A DNA stretch of 64,000 nucleotides from NCBI RefSeq assembly GCF_009735625.1, contig NZ_CP046244.1:3174909-3238908 (forward strand). Reading direction: 5' to 3'. Position numbers and translations under genes: made by a program. Source of the DNA: Moorella glycerini (lineage in GTDB: Bacteria; Bacillota; DSM-521; Neomoorellales; Neomoorellaceae). Positions 58,165 through 64,000 of the stretch are shown one piece after another. The notes beneath the pieces are model-generated. The model had not been told where the DNA came from and searched no databases. It worked only from the letters and a program-made list of their open reading frames with translations. Positions within the stretch are counted from its first letter, which is position 1; every line of letters starts with the position of its first letter.

Positions 58165-59442
58165 CTAGCGCGCCCCGGGCTGCCAGGGACGACCTGTCAT
58201 CCCGGTACGTCTTAATTTAGCTTCCACGCTGATGGTAACAGGCAGCTTTTTAAATTCTTCGTTCCAGCGTCCCTGTAACTGGCGCCACAGTTCAAGGTGC
58301 CGGCGGTGGAGGACGCCGCCGAAGCCGAAAACATCAGTTCCTGCCGTCTTGGCCTGATTGAGGGCACTGCTGATTTCAGCCGTAATCTGATCTGCCATCC
58401 GGCTTTCTAGCGATTTAATGGCCTCTTCCCTGGTAAAGTCCAGGCTGCACTGCTGTTCCAGAAGCTCGCCCTCCACCTTGACCTTGATCTTGCCCTGGAG
58501 CTGGCCCCCTTGCATGTCGATGCTTACTTCTGCGTGGGCCTCAGTAATATCTACGGCAACCTTCGTATTATTTTCCTGACAGCTTAACGCCAGTACGGCC
58601 CGTCGCACTTTATTGCGCACCCAGGCCCAGCCGCGGGTTTGCTCTTTATCCAACCACGCCACCAGTTTGTCGTGGTAAAATAGGCCGGCGCCGTTGAGGC
58701 GCACCGTCCTTACTGTTTCCGGTTCCTTTACCCGTCCCTCTGTACCCCCGGTTTCCCGGGAACCGCCGCTGCTTGACGGCGCAGCAGTGCCAATAAGGGG
58801 CGGGAACGGCTGGGGGCTGAGCTCCACTACCGGCAGGACAGTGGTTGCCGCTTCACTGGATAAATCAAAAAAAACGTCGTTGACATTGGGAATAAAACCG
58901 TAGCCGCTGCTCTGCACCCACTTATGGAGACCGCTTATTTCCTTGCCCAGGTTAGATTCCATGTCCCCCTGCTCTTTGATTAATACCTCCCGTGCTGCTC
59001 CCCGGGTAAGCAGGATTAAAGTCGTGCGGCGTAATTCCGGGTGCCGGTCAATAAAATCGAGTAACTCTCCCAGGCCCTGGCGGGCCATTTCTTCTCCTAC
59101 CAGTACAGCGTTAGTATGGGCCAGATAAACCCGGCGGGGGAGACCGGTGGTAATTTGCCGGCAGGCGGCTATAAGGGTTTCTCCCCAGCCATTGCGGAGG
59201 GTGGCCTGGCGATGAGGTAAAGTTCCCCCTCCTCCCCTTTCACCCCCGCCGGTCACACCCGGCCGAACGAATTCATAGGTTAAAAGACGCTGCTCTCCTG
59301 CCAGGTCTACCGCCATGCTGGACAGGAAGGCCAGTTCATTTATCTCCCGGCGATCCCAGCAGCCGCTCAAGAATATAGCCATCAAGATGGCTACCAGGCC
59401 ATAAGTTGCATATAAAAAATTGCTCCTGTCTTTAAAAGCCAA
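58165..59442 (-). CDS. gerC: Spore germination lipoprotein, Ger(x)C family
   Basis: A 425-residue protein with a lipoprotein signal (YGLVAILMAIFLSGCWDRRE) containing the lipobox LSGC. The Ger(x)C family start WDRREINELAFLSSMAVD is followed by the typical C-terminal domain (KVEGELLEQQCSLDFTREEA). A proline/serine-rich insert lies near 225-260. GerC-type subunits sit with GerA and GerB in the inner spore membrane as germinant receptors. It is 62 bases downstream of gerA. Confidence 0.92.
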   Translation of the reverse strand: MAFKDRSNFLYATYGLVAILMAIFLSGCWDRREINELAFLSSMAVDLAGEQRLLTYEFVRPGVTGGGERGGGGTLPHRQATLRNGWGETLIAACRQITTGLPRRVYLAHTNAVLVGEEMARQGLGELLDFIDRHPELRRTTLILLTRGAAREVLIKEQGDMESNLGKEISGLHKWVQSSGYGFIPNVNDVFFDLSSEAATTVLPVVELSPQPFPPLIGTAAPSSSGGSRETGGTEGRVKEPETVRTVRLNGAGLFYHDKLVAWLDKEQTRGWAWVRNKVRRAVLALSCQENNTKVAVDITEAHAEVSIDMQGGQLQGKIKVKVEGELLEQQCSLDFTREEAIKSLESRMADQITAEISSALNQAKTAGTDVFGFGGVLHRRHLELWRQLQGRWNEEFKKLPVTISVEAKLRRTGMTGRPWQPGAR

Positions 59443-59504
59443 TATACCACTTCCTGTTCGAATGCGCCACTGAACGCTATAAGCCGGTCTTTTTGCAAGT
59501 ATAA

Positions 59505-61205
59505 TTAAATCTTCCTCGCCGGCTTCCCCATCTTCTTTCTCCCCTTTTTCCTGGCTGTAACGCTTTTTTTCTTATCTTCACCCAAACGCGTTTCCAGTTC
59601 GTCCCGGGCATTTTTATCTCTGGCTGTAATAAAAGGGTGCAGGCCGGGTTTTATGCGCCGCAAATCTCGCCAGCCGGTGAGTACGGGCCGCCAGAGCATG
59701 GCCCACCAGGGCACCCTCACCACCAGGTCTTTTTGCGCTTCCCAAATAAATGGTGCCAGGGGGCTGAGAAAAGGCTCACCAAAACTCCTCAGGCTCACCA
59801 GGTGGATTAAAATTACCAGCAAGCCGGCAAAAATGCCGAGCAGGCCCAAAAAACCGGCTAAAAAAACCATTGGCAAGCGGAGCATCCTCACGGCCTGGCT
59901 GAGGCCAAAAGTAGGTATAGTAAACGAAGCGATGGCCGTAGCTGCAATAACAATAACCATTGCCGCAGACATCAGCCCCGCCCGGACGGCTGCTTCACCG
60001 ATAACCAGGGCTCCTACGATGCTGATCGCCGGGCCAATGGCCCGGGGCAACCTTATGCCGGCTTCAATGAGAATTTCAAAGAGTACCTGCATGATTAAAG
60101 CTTCAACAACGGCCGGGTACGGCACCAGTTCACGCTGGGCAGCGATAGAAATTGCCAGGGGAGTAGGAATCATTTCCTGGTGAAAGGTAGTCAAAGCTAC
60201 ATAAAGGGACGGCAGTAGCAGGGCGATAAATATTCCTAAAAAGCGGAACAGGCGAACCCCTATACTTAAAGGCCAGCGCTCATAATAATCGTCCGGGGCA
60301 TGCAACTGGGATACCAGGCTACCCGGGAGGATCAGGGCAAAAGGTGTACCATCAGTCAGGACGGCTATCCTGCCTTCTAATAAATCGGCAACCAGTTTAT
60401 CCGGCCTTTCCGTGCGGTTAAGCTGGGGAAAGGGGGAATGGGGAGCGTCTTCAATGAGTTCCTCAATATAGCCGCTTTCCAGGATACCGTCAATATCAAT
60501 GCGCTGCAACCGGCGGCGGAGTTCTTCCAGAATTCCCTTTAATACCAGTCCTTCCAGGTAACAGATAACCACCTTGGTGCGAGTGCGCCGGCCCAGGTTC
60601 ATAGCTTCAAAACGAAGCTCGGGCGCACGCAGCCGCCGCCTGATGAGAGAGATATTCGTTGCTAAATTTTCAGCAAATCCCTCGCGGGGGCCACGGATAC
60701 TAACTTCATTGACAGGTTCTTCTACCGGCCTTTTTTCCCAACCTTCTATACTGAGCAGCAGGCACCGGTTGTAACCTTCAACCATTAAAACTGCCTTGCC
60801 GTCCAGTAAACCGGCGATTATCTTTGACCACAGCCGCTCTTCTTGAAGATCGCCGATGGTTAACCTGGCACGGATCAACCGGCTAAATTTTGCCTCGTCC
60901 CCCGGTAGCGGTACTGCCTGCAAGGCTAACAGGGAACGCAGGATATCCCGCTGGACCACATCCCGGTCGATCAGGGTTTCCAGGTAAACCAGCGCCAGTT
61001 TTTGGCCCGGCAGCTCTATCTCCCTGATGACCAGGTCCTCACTCCGGCCGAAGGTTTTTTTAAGGTAATCGATGTTGACTACCAGCCTGGTATTTATCGG
61101 CAGGGCGTGTTCGTTTGAAGTTTGCCTGCCGGGGGTGGCTTCGCGCCATAAAAGGCGCCATAACCAGAGCAAAGCCAGCACCTTCTCTAGCCAAAAACTT
61201 GGCAC
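59505..61205 (-). CDS. gerA: Spore germination protein GerA family (germinant receptor A subunit)
   Basis: A 566-residue frame. The family core is intact: soluble N-terminal domain with DRDVVQRDILRSLLALQAVP and VMVEGYNRCLLLSIEGWEKR, then RGPREGFAENLATNISLIRR, LVADLLEGRIAVLTDGTPFA and five or six membrane helices ending in a basic tail. The frame opens at GTG 61205, but a sigma-G promoter at 61216-61245 would place the transcript start only a few bases before it; TTG 61172 behind AGAAGGTG is a likely real start. With gerC and the small protein it forms one forespore operon. Confidence 0.92.
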   Translation of the reverse strand: MPSFWLEKVLALLWLWRLLWREATPGRQTSNEHALPINTRLVVNIDYLKKTFGRSEDLVIREIELPGQKLALVYLETLIDRDVVQRDILRSLLALQAVPLPGDEAKFSRLIRARLTIGDLQEERLWSKIIAGLLDGKAVLMVEGYNRCLLLSIEGWEKRPVEEPVNEVSIRGPREGFAENLATNISLIRRRLRAPELRFEAMNLGRRTRTKVVICYLEGLVLKGILEELRRRLQRIDIDGILESGYIEELIEDAPHSPFPQLNRTERPDKLVADLLEGRIAVLTDGTPFALILPGSLVSQLHAPDDYYERWPLSIGVRLFRFLGIFIALLLPSLYVALTTFHQEMIPTPLAISIAAQRELVPYPAVVEALIMQVLFEILIEAGIRLPRAIGPAISIVGALVIGEAAVRAGLMSAAMVIVIAATAIASFTIPTFGLSQAVRMLRLPMVFLAGFLGLLGIFAGLLVILIHLVSLRSFGEPFLSPLAPFIWEAQKDLVVRVPWWAMLWRPVLTGWRDLRRIKPGLHPFITARDKNARDELETRLGEDKKKSVTARKKGRKKMGKPARKI

Positions 61206-61215
61206 TTGATGGAAC

Positions 61216-61245
61216 TAGTATGAAACCCATTAGGGGTTTATATAC
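61216..61245 (-). promoter_or_regulatory. Sigma-G-type promoter of gerA
   Basis: On the minus strand GTATA, an 18-base spacer and CATACTA match the forespore sigma-G consensus (GHATR-N18-CATDHTA) exactly. Position directly in front of gerA fits the known sigma-G control of germinant receptor operons. Confidence 0.8.
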
Positions 61246-61341
61246 CAGGAACGCCTCGATATGGAATAGCTTGTAATATCAGCATAAAATACGCTAGAGA
61301 CCGAAATTTAAAAAACCTGGTAACGGCGGTCAAGAGCAGTT

Positions 61342-61370
61342 GTATATTTTCCCTTTAAGCGGAAATATTA
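61342..61370 (+). promoter_or_regulatory. Possible sigma-G-type promoter of gerB
   Basis: GTATA (61342-61346), a 17-base spacer and AATATTA (61364-61370) fit sigma-G except for A instead of C at the first -10 base. It lies 39 bases before the gerB start codon and points rightward. Confidence 0.5.
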
Positions 61371-61408
61371 ATTAGGAAATACTGACCGGTCGCCAAGAGG
61401 AAGTAACC

Positions 61409-62500
61409 GTGGGTGAAAAAGGCAGGATATCTCTCTGGCAATTTTTTCTGCTGGTTACCGGGTTCCTTATTGGTACCTCTACCCTGATCGTCCCTGTCGG
61501 GCCGGCCAAACAGGACGCCTGGATATCTTATCTTCTAGCGGGAACCCTGGGTCTGGGTGCTGCCTATTGCTATACCGCCCTCGGCCGGCGTTTCCCGGGG
61601 GAATCACCGGTGCAATATGCCTGCCGGGTTCTGGGGCGATGGCCGGGAATCTGCTTTAATATTATTTTTCTCTGGTACGCCCTGCACCTGGCGGCCCTGG
61701 TTTTGCGTAACGTTGTTGATTTATACAAGGTGATCGTTTTGCCCCAAACACCAATGGAAATCGTTGCCGGGGTTTTTGCCGGCCTGGCCGCCTACGCCGT
61801 TCGCCTGGGGATAGAAGTCCCGGCCCGGATGGGCGAACTGCTACTTCCTTTTATTATCGTTGCCATTTTAGTTCTCACAGCCCTGGCTGTATCTGTCCCG
61901 GGACTGGTTCACTGGGAAGCCCTCCTCCCGGTTATGGAAAGGGGGCCGCTGCCTGTCCTGCGCGGGGTCTACCCGGCCTTTGTCTTTCCCTTTGGCGAAA
62001 CCGTCTTCTTTTTGGTTCTATTACCTTTTTTAACCGAACCCAAAAAAAGCTTTGCTCCCTTCGCCCGGGCCGTAATCATAGCAACATTGCTCACCACGCT
62101 GGTACTGGTGCGTAACATCATCGTCCTGGGCGCATCCGAAACGGCGCGCATTAATTTCCCCAGCCTTATAGCCATCCAGATGATTAATATTGGCGACTTT
62201 TTGCAACGCCTGGAACCGGTCATCATTTTCGTCTGGAGTTTTACCATTTTATTGAAACTGACTGTTGTCTACTATACCTTTACCCTGGGCACGGCCCAGC
62301 TTTTAGGCCTGCAGGATTACCGCCCCCTTGTGCTGCCGGCAGGCCTTCTGCTAACCTTTTTCACCATGAGCCTCTATGAAAATTTTTCCCAAATGATAAT
62401 CTTTGCCGGTCGCGCCTTCCCGTTTTATTTCCTCCCTGCTTACCTGATCTACCCGGCCTCGCTGCTCCTGGTAGCTAAAATACGTAACATTAAAGGGTGA
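61409..62500 (+). CDS. gerB: Spore germination permease GerB family (germinant receptor B subunit)
   Basis: A 363-residue integral membrane protein with 10 predicted helices and the endospore germination permease opening (ISLWQFFLLVTGFLIGTSTL), GAAYCYTALGRRFPGESPVQ, and FPFGETVFFLVLLPFLTEPK in helix 6-7. GerB subunits, of the APC superfamily, bind the germinant amino acid. Start GTG 61409 behind AGAGGAAG. Unusually it is transcribed away from gerA and gerC, which face left; the three still complete one A/B/C set. Confidence 0.9.
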   Translation: MGEKGRISLWQFFLLVTGFLIGTSTLIVPVGPAKQDAWISYLLAGTLGLGAAYCYTALGRRFPGESPVQYACRVLGRWPGICFNIIFLWYALHLAALVLRNVVDLYKVIVLPQTPMEIVAGVFAGLAAYAVRLGIEVPARMGELLLPFIIVAILVLTALAVSVPGLVHWEALLPVMERGPLPVLRGVYPAFVFPFGETVFFLVLLPFLTEPKKSFAPFARAVIIATLLTTLVLVRNIIVLGASETARINFPSLIAIQMINIGDFLQRLEPVIIFVWSFTILLKLTVVYYTFTLGTAQLLGLQDYRPLVLPAGLLLTFFTMSLYENFSQMIIFAGRAFPFYFLPAYLIYPASLLLVAKIRNIKG

Positions 62501-62532
62501 GACCACTGCTAACAGGTACATAATTCCCTGCC

Positions 62533-62544
62533 TGTACCGGTACA
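62533..62544. repeat. Palindrome upstream of the spore protein gene
   Basis: TGTACCGGTACA is a perfect 12-bp palindrome 20 bases before the start codon at 62565, within the probable promoter. Possible operator. Confidence 0.5.
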
Positions 62545-62564
62545 ATATTGCGGGGGTGATTAAA

Positions 62565-62816
62565 ATGGGCCACAAAAAGGATAATGACCGGCTGCGGACG
62601 GAAAGACAGCTCGACAAATTAAAGTGGGAAACAGCCAAAGAATTGGGCCTGGACGATGACCTGGCCAGCGCAGGAGATGAATTGACCACCAGGGAAGCCG
62701 GTAAAATCGGCGGCAATATGGTGCGCAAGCTGGTCAAGGCCGGGGAAAAGGCCCTGGCCGGGGAAGGCGATCGGAAAGCCCGTTTAAACCTGCAGGATAG
62801 CTATAGCCGGTCATAA
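62565..62816 (+). CDS. Alpha/beta-type small acid-soluble spore protein
   Basis: An 83-residue protein from ATG 62565 behind GGGGGTGAT. The SASP signature is KLKWETAKELGLDDDL (protease GPR cleavage region normally KxEIAxELG) and TTREAGKIGGNMVRKLVKAG (normally SRxxGxxGGxMVKxMI). It differs from standard SASPs in having tryptophan and a more charged N-terminus. SASPs coat spore DNA. Confidence 0.88.
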   Translation: MGHKKDNDRLRTERQLDKLKWETAKELGLDDDLASAGDELTTREAGKIGGNMVRKLVKAGEKALAGEGDRKARLNLQDSYSRS

Positions 62817-62832
62817 ACCGGCTTATTTTTTT
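62805..62832 (+). terminator. Intrinsic terminator of the spore protein gene
   Basis: AGCCGG and CCGGCT form a 6-bp stem followed by TATTTTTTT; it begins inside the last codons of the gene and ends 16 bases after it. Confidence 0.8.
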
Positions 62833-62895
62833 GGGTTTTGTAGCCGCGGCCAGCTTAGCTGTACCATGGCCTTTTAGTCCGGGCAAAAAACTGTG

Positions 62896-62937
62896 CCTCC
62901 CGGCATAAAGTTTAGCAGGCAAGAAACTTCCGGGAGG
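62896..62937 (+). promoter_or_regulatory. Hairpin that sequesters the mntR ribosome-binding site
   Basis: CCTCCCGG (62896-62903) pairs perfectly with CCGGGAGG (62930-62937); inside it AAGTTT pairs with AAACTT, with a CATA bulge on one side and a 10-base loop. The 3' arm contains the GGGAGG ribosome site of the MntR gene (ATG 62945). No U-tract follows, so it is not a terminator. Translation should require melting or refolding. Confidence 0.7.
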
Positions 62938-62944
62938 GAGAGCC

Positions 62945-63418
62945 ATGTTAACAGAAAGTATGGAAGATTACCTGGAGATGATCTACAGGCTAATCCAGGA
63001 AAAAGGTTATGTCCGGGCGGTCGACCTGGCCGGAGCCCTGAACGTCCAGCCTTCATCCGTGACCAGGATGATACAAAAGCTCCATGAAGAAGGTTTTATC
63101 CAGTACGAAAAGTACCGGCATATTGCCCTCACCGATAAAGGGAAGCGGCTGGGATATTTCCTCGTCTGGCGCGATGCCATGCTCAAAGAGTTTTTAACCC
63201 TCCTCAACGCCCGGGTAGGGGTGGAAGAACAGGTAGAAGGTATCGAGCATTACATCACGCCGCCTACCATGTGCCTGTTCCGCAACCTGGTCCAGTATTT
63301 TCGCACCCATCCCGAGTGCCTGGAGGAACTCCAGGCCATGAACCGGCTTAACAAGTACCCGGAAGGAGAAAAACTGGAGGACCTCAGGGCCTGGCTGTTC
63401 CGCCACAGCAGCGACTAG
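62945..63418 (+). CDS. mntR: DtxR/MntR-family metal-dependent regulator
   Basis: A 157-residue protein. The winged helix reads TESMEDYLEMIYRLIQEKGY, RAVDLAGALNVQPSSVTRMI, QKLHEEGFIQYEKYRHIALT; the metal-site region has the acidic and histidine residues of the dimer domain (GIEHYITPPTMCLFRNL). The opening LTESMEDYLE contains the Asp of the first metal site as in Bacillus MntR. It lacks the SH3-like domain of DtxR, matching the short MntR type. It converges with feoB (6-base gap). Iron versus manganese sensing cannot be told with certainty. Confidence 0.87.
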   Translation: MLTESMEDYLEMIYRLIQEKGYVRAVDLAGALNVQPSSVTRMIQKLHEEGFIQYEKYRHIALTDKGKRLGYFLVWRDAMLKEFLTLLNARVGVEEQVEGIEHYITPPTMCLFRNLVQYFRTHPECLEELQAMNRLNKYPEGEKLEDLRAWLFRHSSD

Positions 63419-63424
63419 GGAGCA

Positions 63425-64000
63425 TTAACCCCCAAGCGCGGCTCCTAATAGACCTGCCAGCAGCTTTGCCAGGAAGCAGGCAGCAAAGCCCAGGGCCGTC
63501 GGGATGACAGCCGCCAGGAGGGGCCACTTCAGGCTTTTTGTTTCTTTATAAATGGTCAGCAGGGTGGTCCCGCAGGGCCAGTGCAACAGGGAAAACAGCA
63601 TGACATTAAGGGCGGTAATCCAGGTCCACCCGTGCCGCACCAGGATTTCTCCCAGCGCGGCCAGGCTATCCACCTCTGTGAGCATACCGGTGGCAAGGTA
63701 ACTCATCAACAGGATGGGGATGACGATCTCATTGGCCGGCAGGCCCAGAATGAAGGCCAGGAGGATGTAGCCATCCAGGCCCACAGTCTTTCCTAAGGGC
63801 TGCAGCCAGCCGGCCAGGTGGTCGATAATACTGGAAGTGCCCAGGTGGACATTGGCCAGGACCCAGGTAAAGGCTCCGGCCGGAGCGGCCACCAGGACAG
63901 CCCTGGCCAGCACATAGAGGGTCCGGTCCAGGACGGAGCGGGCGATTACCCGTAACACCTGGGGCGGCCGGTAGGGGGGCAATTCCAGGGTAAAGGAGGA
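63425..64000 (-). CDS. feoB: Ferrous iron transporter FeoB, C-terminal part
   Basis: The frame stays open to the right window edge, so at least 192 residues of the C-terminus are visible. It begins with the FeoB sequence TLELPPYRPPQVL, followed by two Gate-type membrane regions (ARAVLVAAPAGAFTWVLANV, GYILLAFILGLPANEIVIPI) and the conserved HWPCGTTLLTIYKETKSLKW. The N-terminal GTPase domain lies beyond the window. It ends 6 bases from mntR in convergent orientation. Confidence 0.92.
   Translation of the reverse strand, partial: SSFTLELPPYRPPQVLRVIARSVLDRTLYVLARAVLVAAPAGAFTWVLANVHLGTSSIIDHLAGWLQPLGKTVGLDGYILLAFILGLPANEIVIPILLMSYLATGMLTEVDSLAALGEILVRHGWTWITALNVMLFSLLHWPCGTTLLTIYKETKSLKWPLLAAVIPTALGFAACFLAKLLAGLLGAALGG

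Noticed and set aside
1-64000. CRISPR array.
   Set aside because: No regularly spaced repeats of 24-40 bases with spacers were seen; the repeats found are two-copy or low complexity.
1-64000. tRNA or rRNA genes.
   Set aside because: No cloverleaf-like segment with GTTCRANYC and discriminator context, and no 16S/23S stretches, were noticed by reading.

Overview
The window looks like chromosomal DNA of a spore-forming, thermophile-type Clostridia bacterium close to Moorella. This is inferred from the gene set and not proven: Ger-type germination genes, an alpha/beta-type small acid-soluble spore protein, the futalosine menaquinone pathway, a Tad pilus locus and several fluoride-type riboswitches, all in moderately GC-rich DNA. 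Host-like segments alternate with accessory segments.

Accessory region 1 (1-17800). The left end holds the 3' end of a HEPN gene overlapping a MNT nucleotidyltransferase (toxin-antitoxin type), then remnants of a manganese catalase and an IS110 transposase. A leftward operon (13460 to 1452) encodes a large SNF2-type helicase with a C-terminal nuclease-like DUF3883 domain, a DUF1156 DNA methyltransferase, a DUF499 ATPase with an N-terminal HEPN-like domain, an AlbA_2/Schlafen-type protein broken by one frameshift, and a helical-repeat protein. This has the make-up of a modification-based anti-phage system. It is followed by a dead IS4-type transposase, an IS66 element whose tnpC has lost its middle, and a very GC-rich segment with a G-rich low-complexity tract and a membrane-anchored LuxR regulator.

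Region 2 (19279-26823) is a leftward operon for a multi-subunit amine or amino-acid dehydrogenase of the HcnABC/opine/proline type (FAD subunit, FAD/4Fe-4S subunit, two 2Fe-2S subunits) with a GntR regulator and a BMP-family binding lipoprotein, followed by a KhtTU-type cation/proton antiporter with its regulatory subunit.

Region 3 (26890-31766) is a scar zone: decayed and intact toxin-antitoxin-like genes, a 140-bp repeat shared with position 695, and a complete 3.3-kb four-gene transposon (zinc-ribbon protein, DDE transposase, AAA ATPase, small protein) bounded by perfect 14-bp TGTCATTTAGCACA inverted repeats.

Region 4 (31826-41092) has four riboswitch-like elements sharing the fluoride-aptamer core. 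Two are ordinary fluoride riboswitches, before a dynamin-like GTPase/DUF6062 operon and before a CPA2 antiporter/UspA operon. Two others carry an extra hairpin; one precedes an MFS transporter and one is an orphan facing the transposon. Two MutS-like ATPase genes sit between two copies of the 3' end of the DUF6062 gene.

Region 5 (41191-51968) is a leftward Tad/Flp pilus locus: Flp pilin, prepilin peptidase, TadE, TadG, CpaB, CpaE with receiver domain, CpaF, TadB, TadC, DUF192, then a HAMP/degenerate chemoreceptor-like protein and a soluble DegS-type histidine kinase.

Region 6 (52192-56759) is a rightward operon of a TetR regulator, a purine-nucleoside (MTA-type) phosphorylase, MqnE, MqnA and MqnC. 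Region 7 (56900-64000) holds an orphan Dam-type methylase, the spore-germination genes gerA-gerC (with a good sigma-G promoter) and divergent gerB, a spore protein gene, an MntR regulator whose ribosome-binding site lies in a strong hairpin, and the C-terminal part of FeoB, cut by the window edge.
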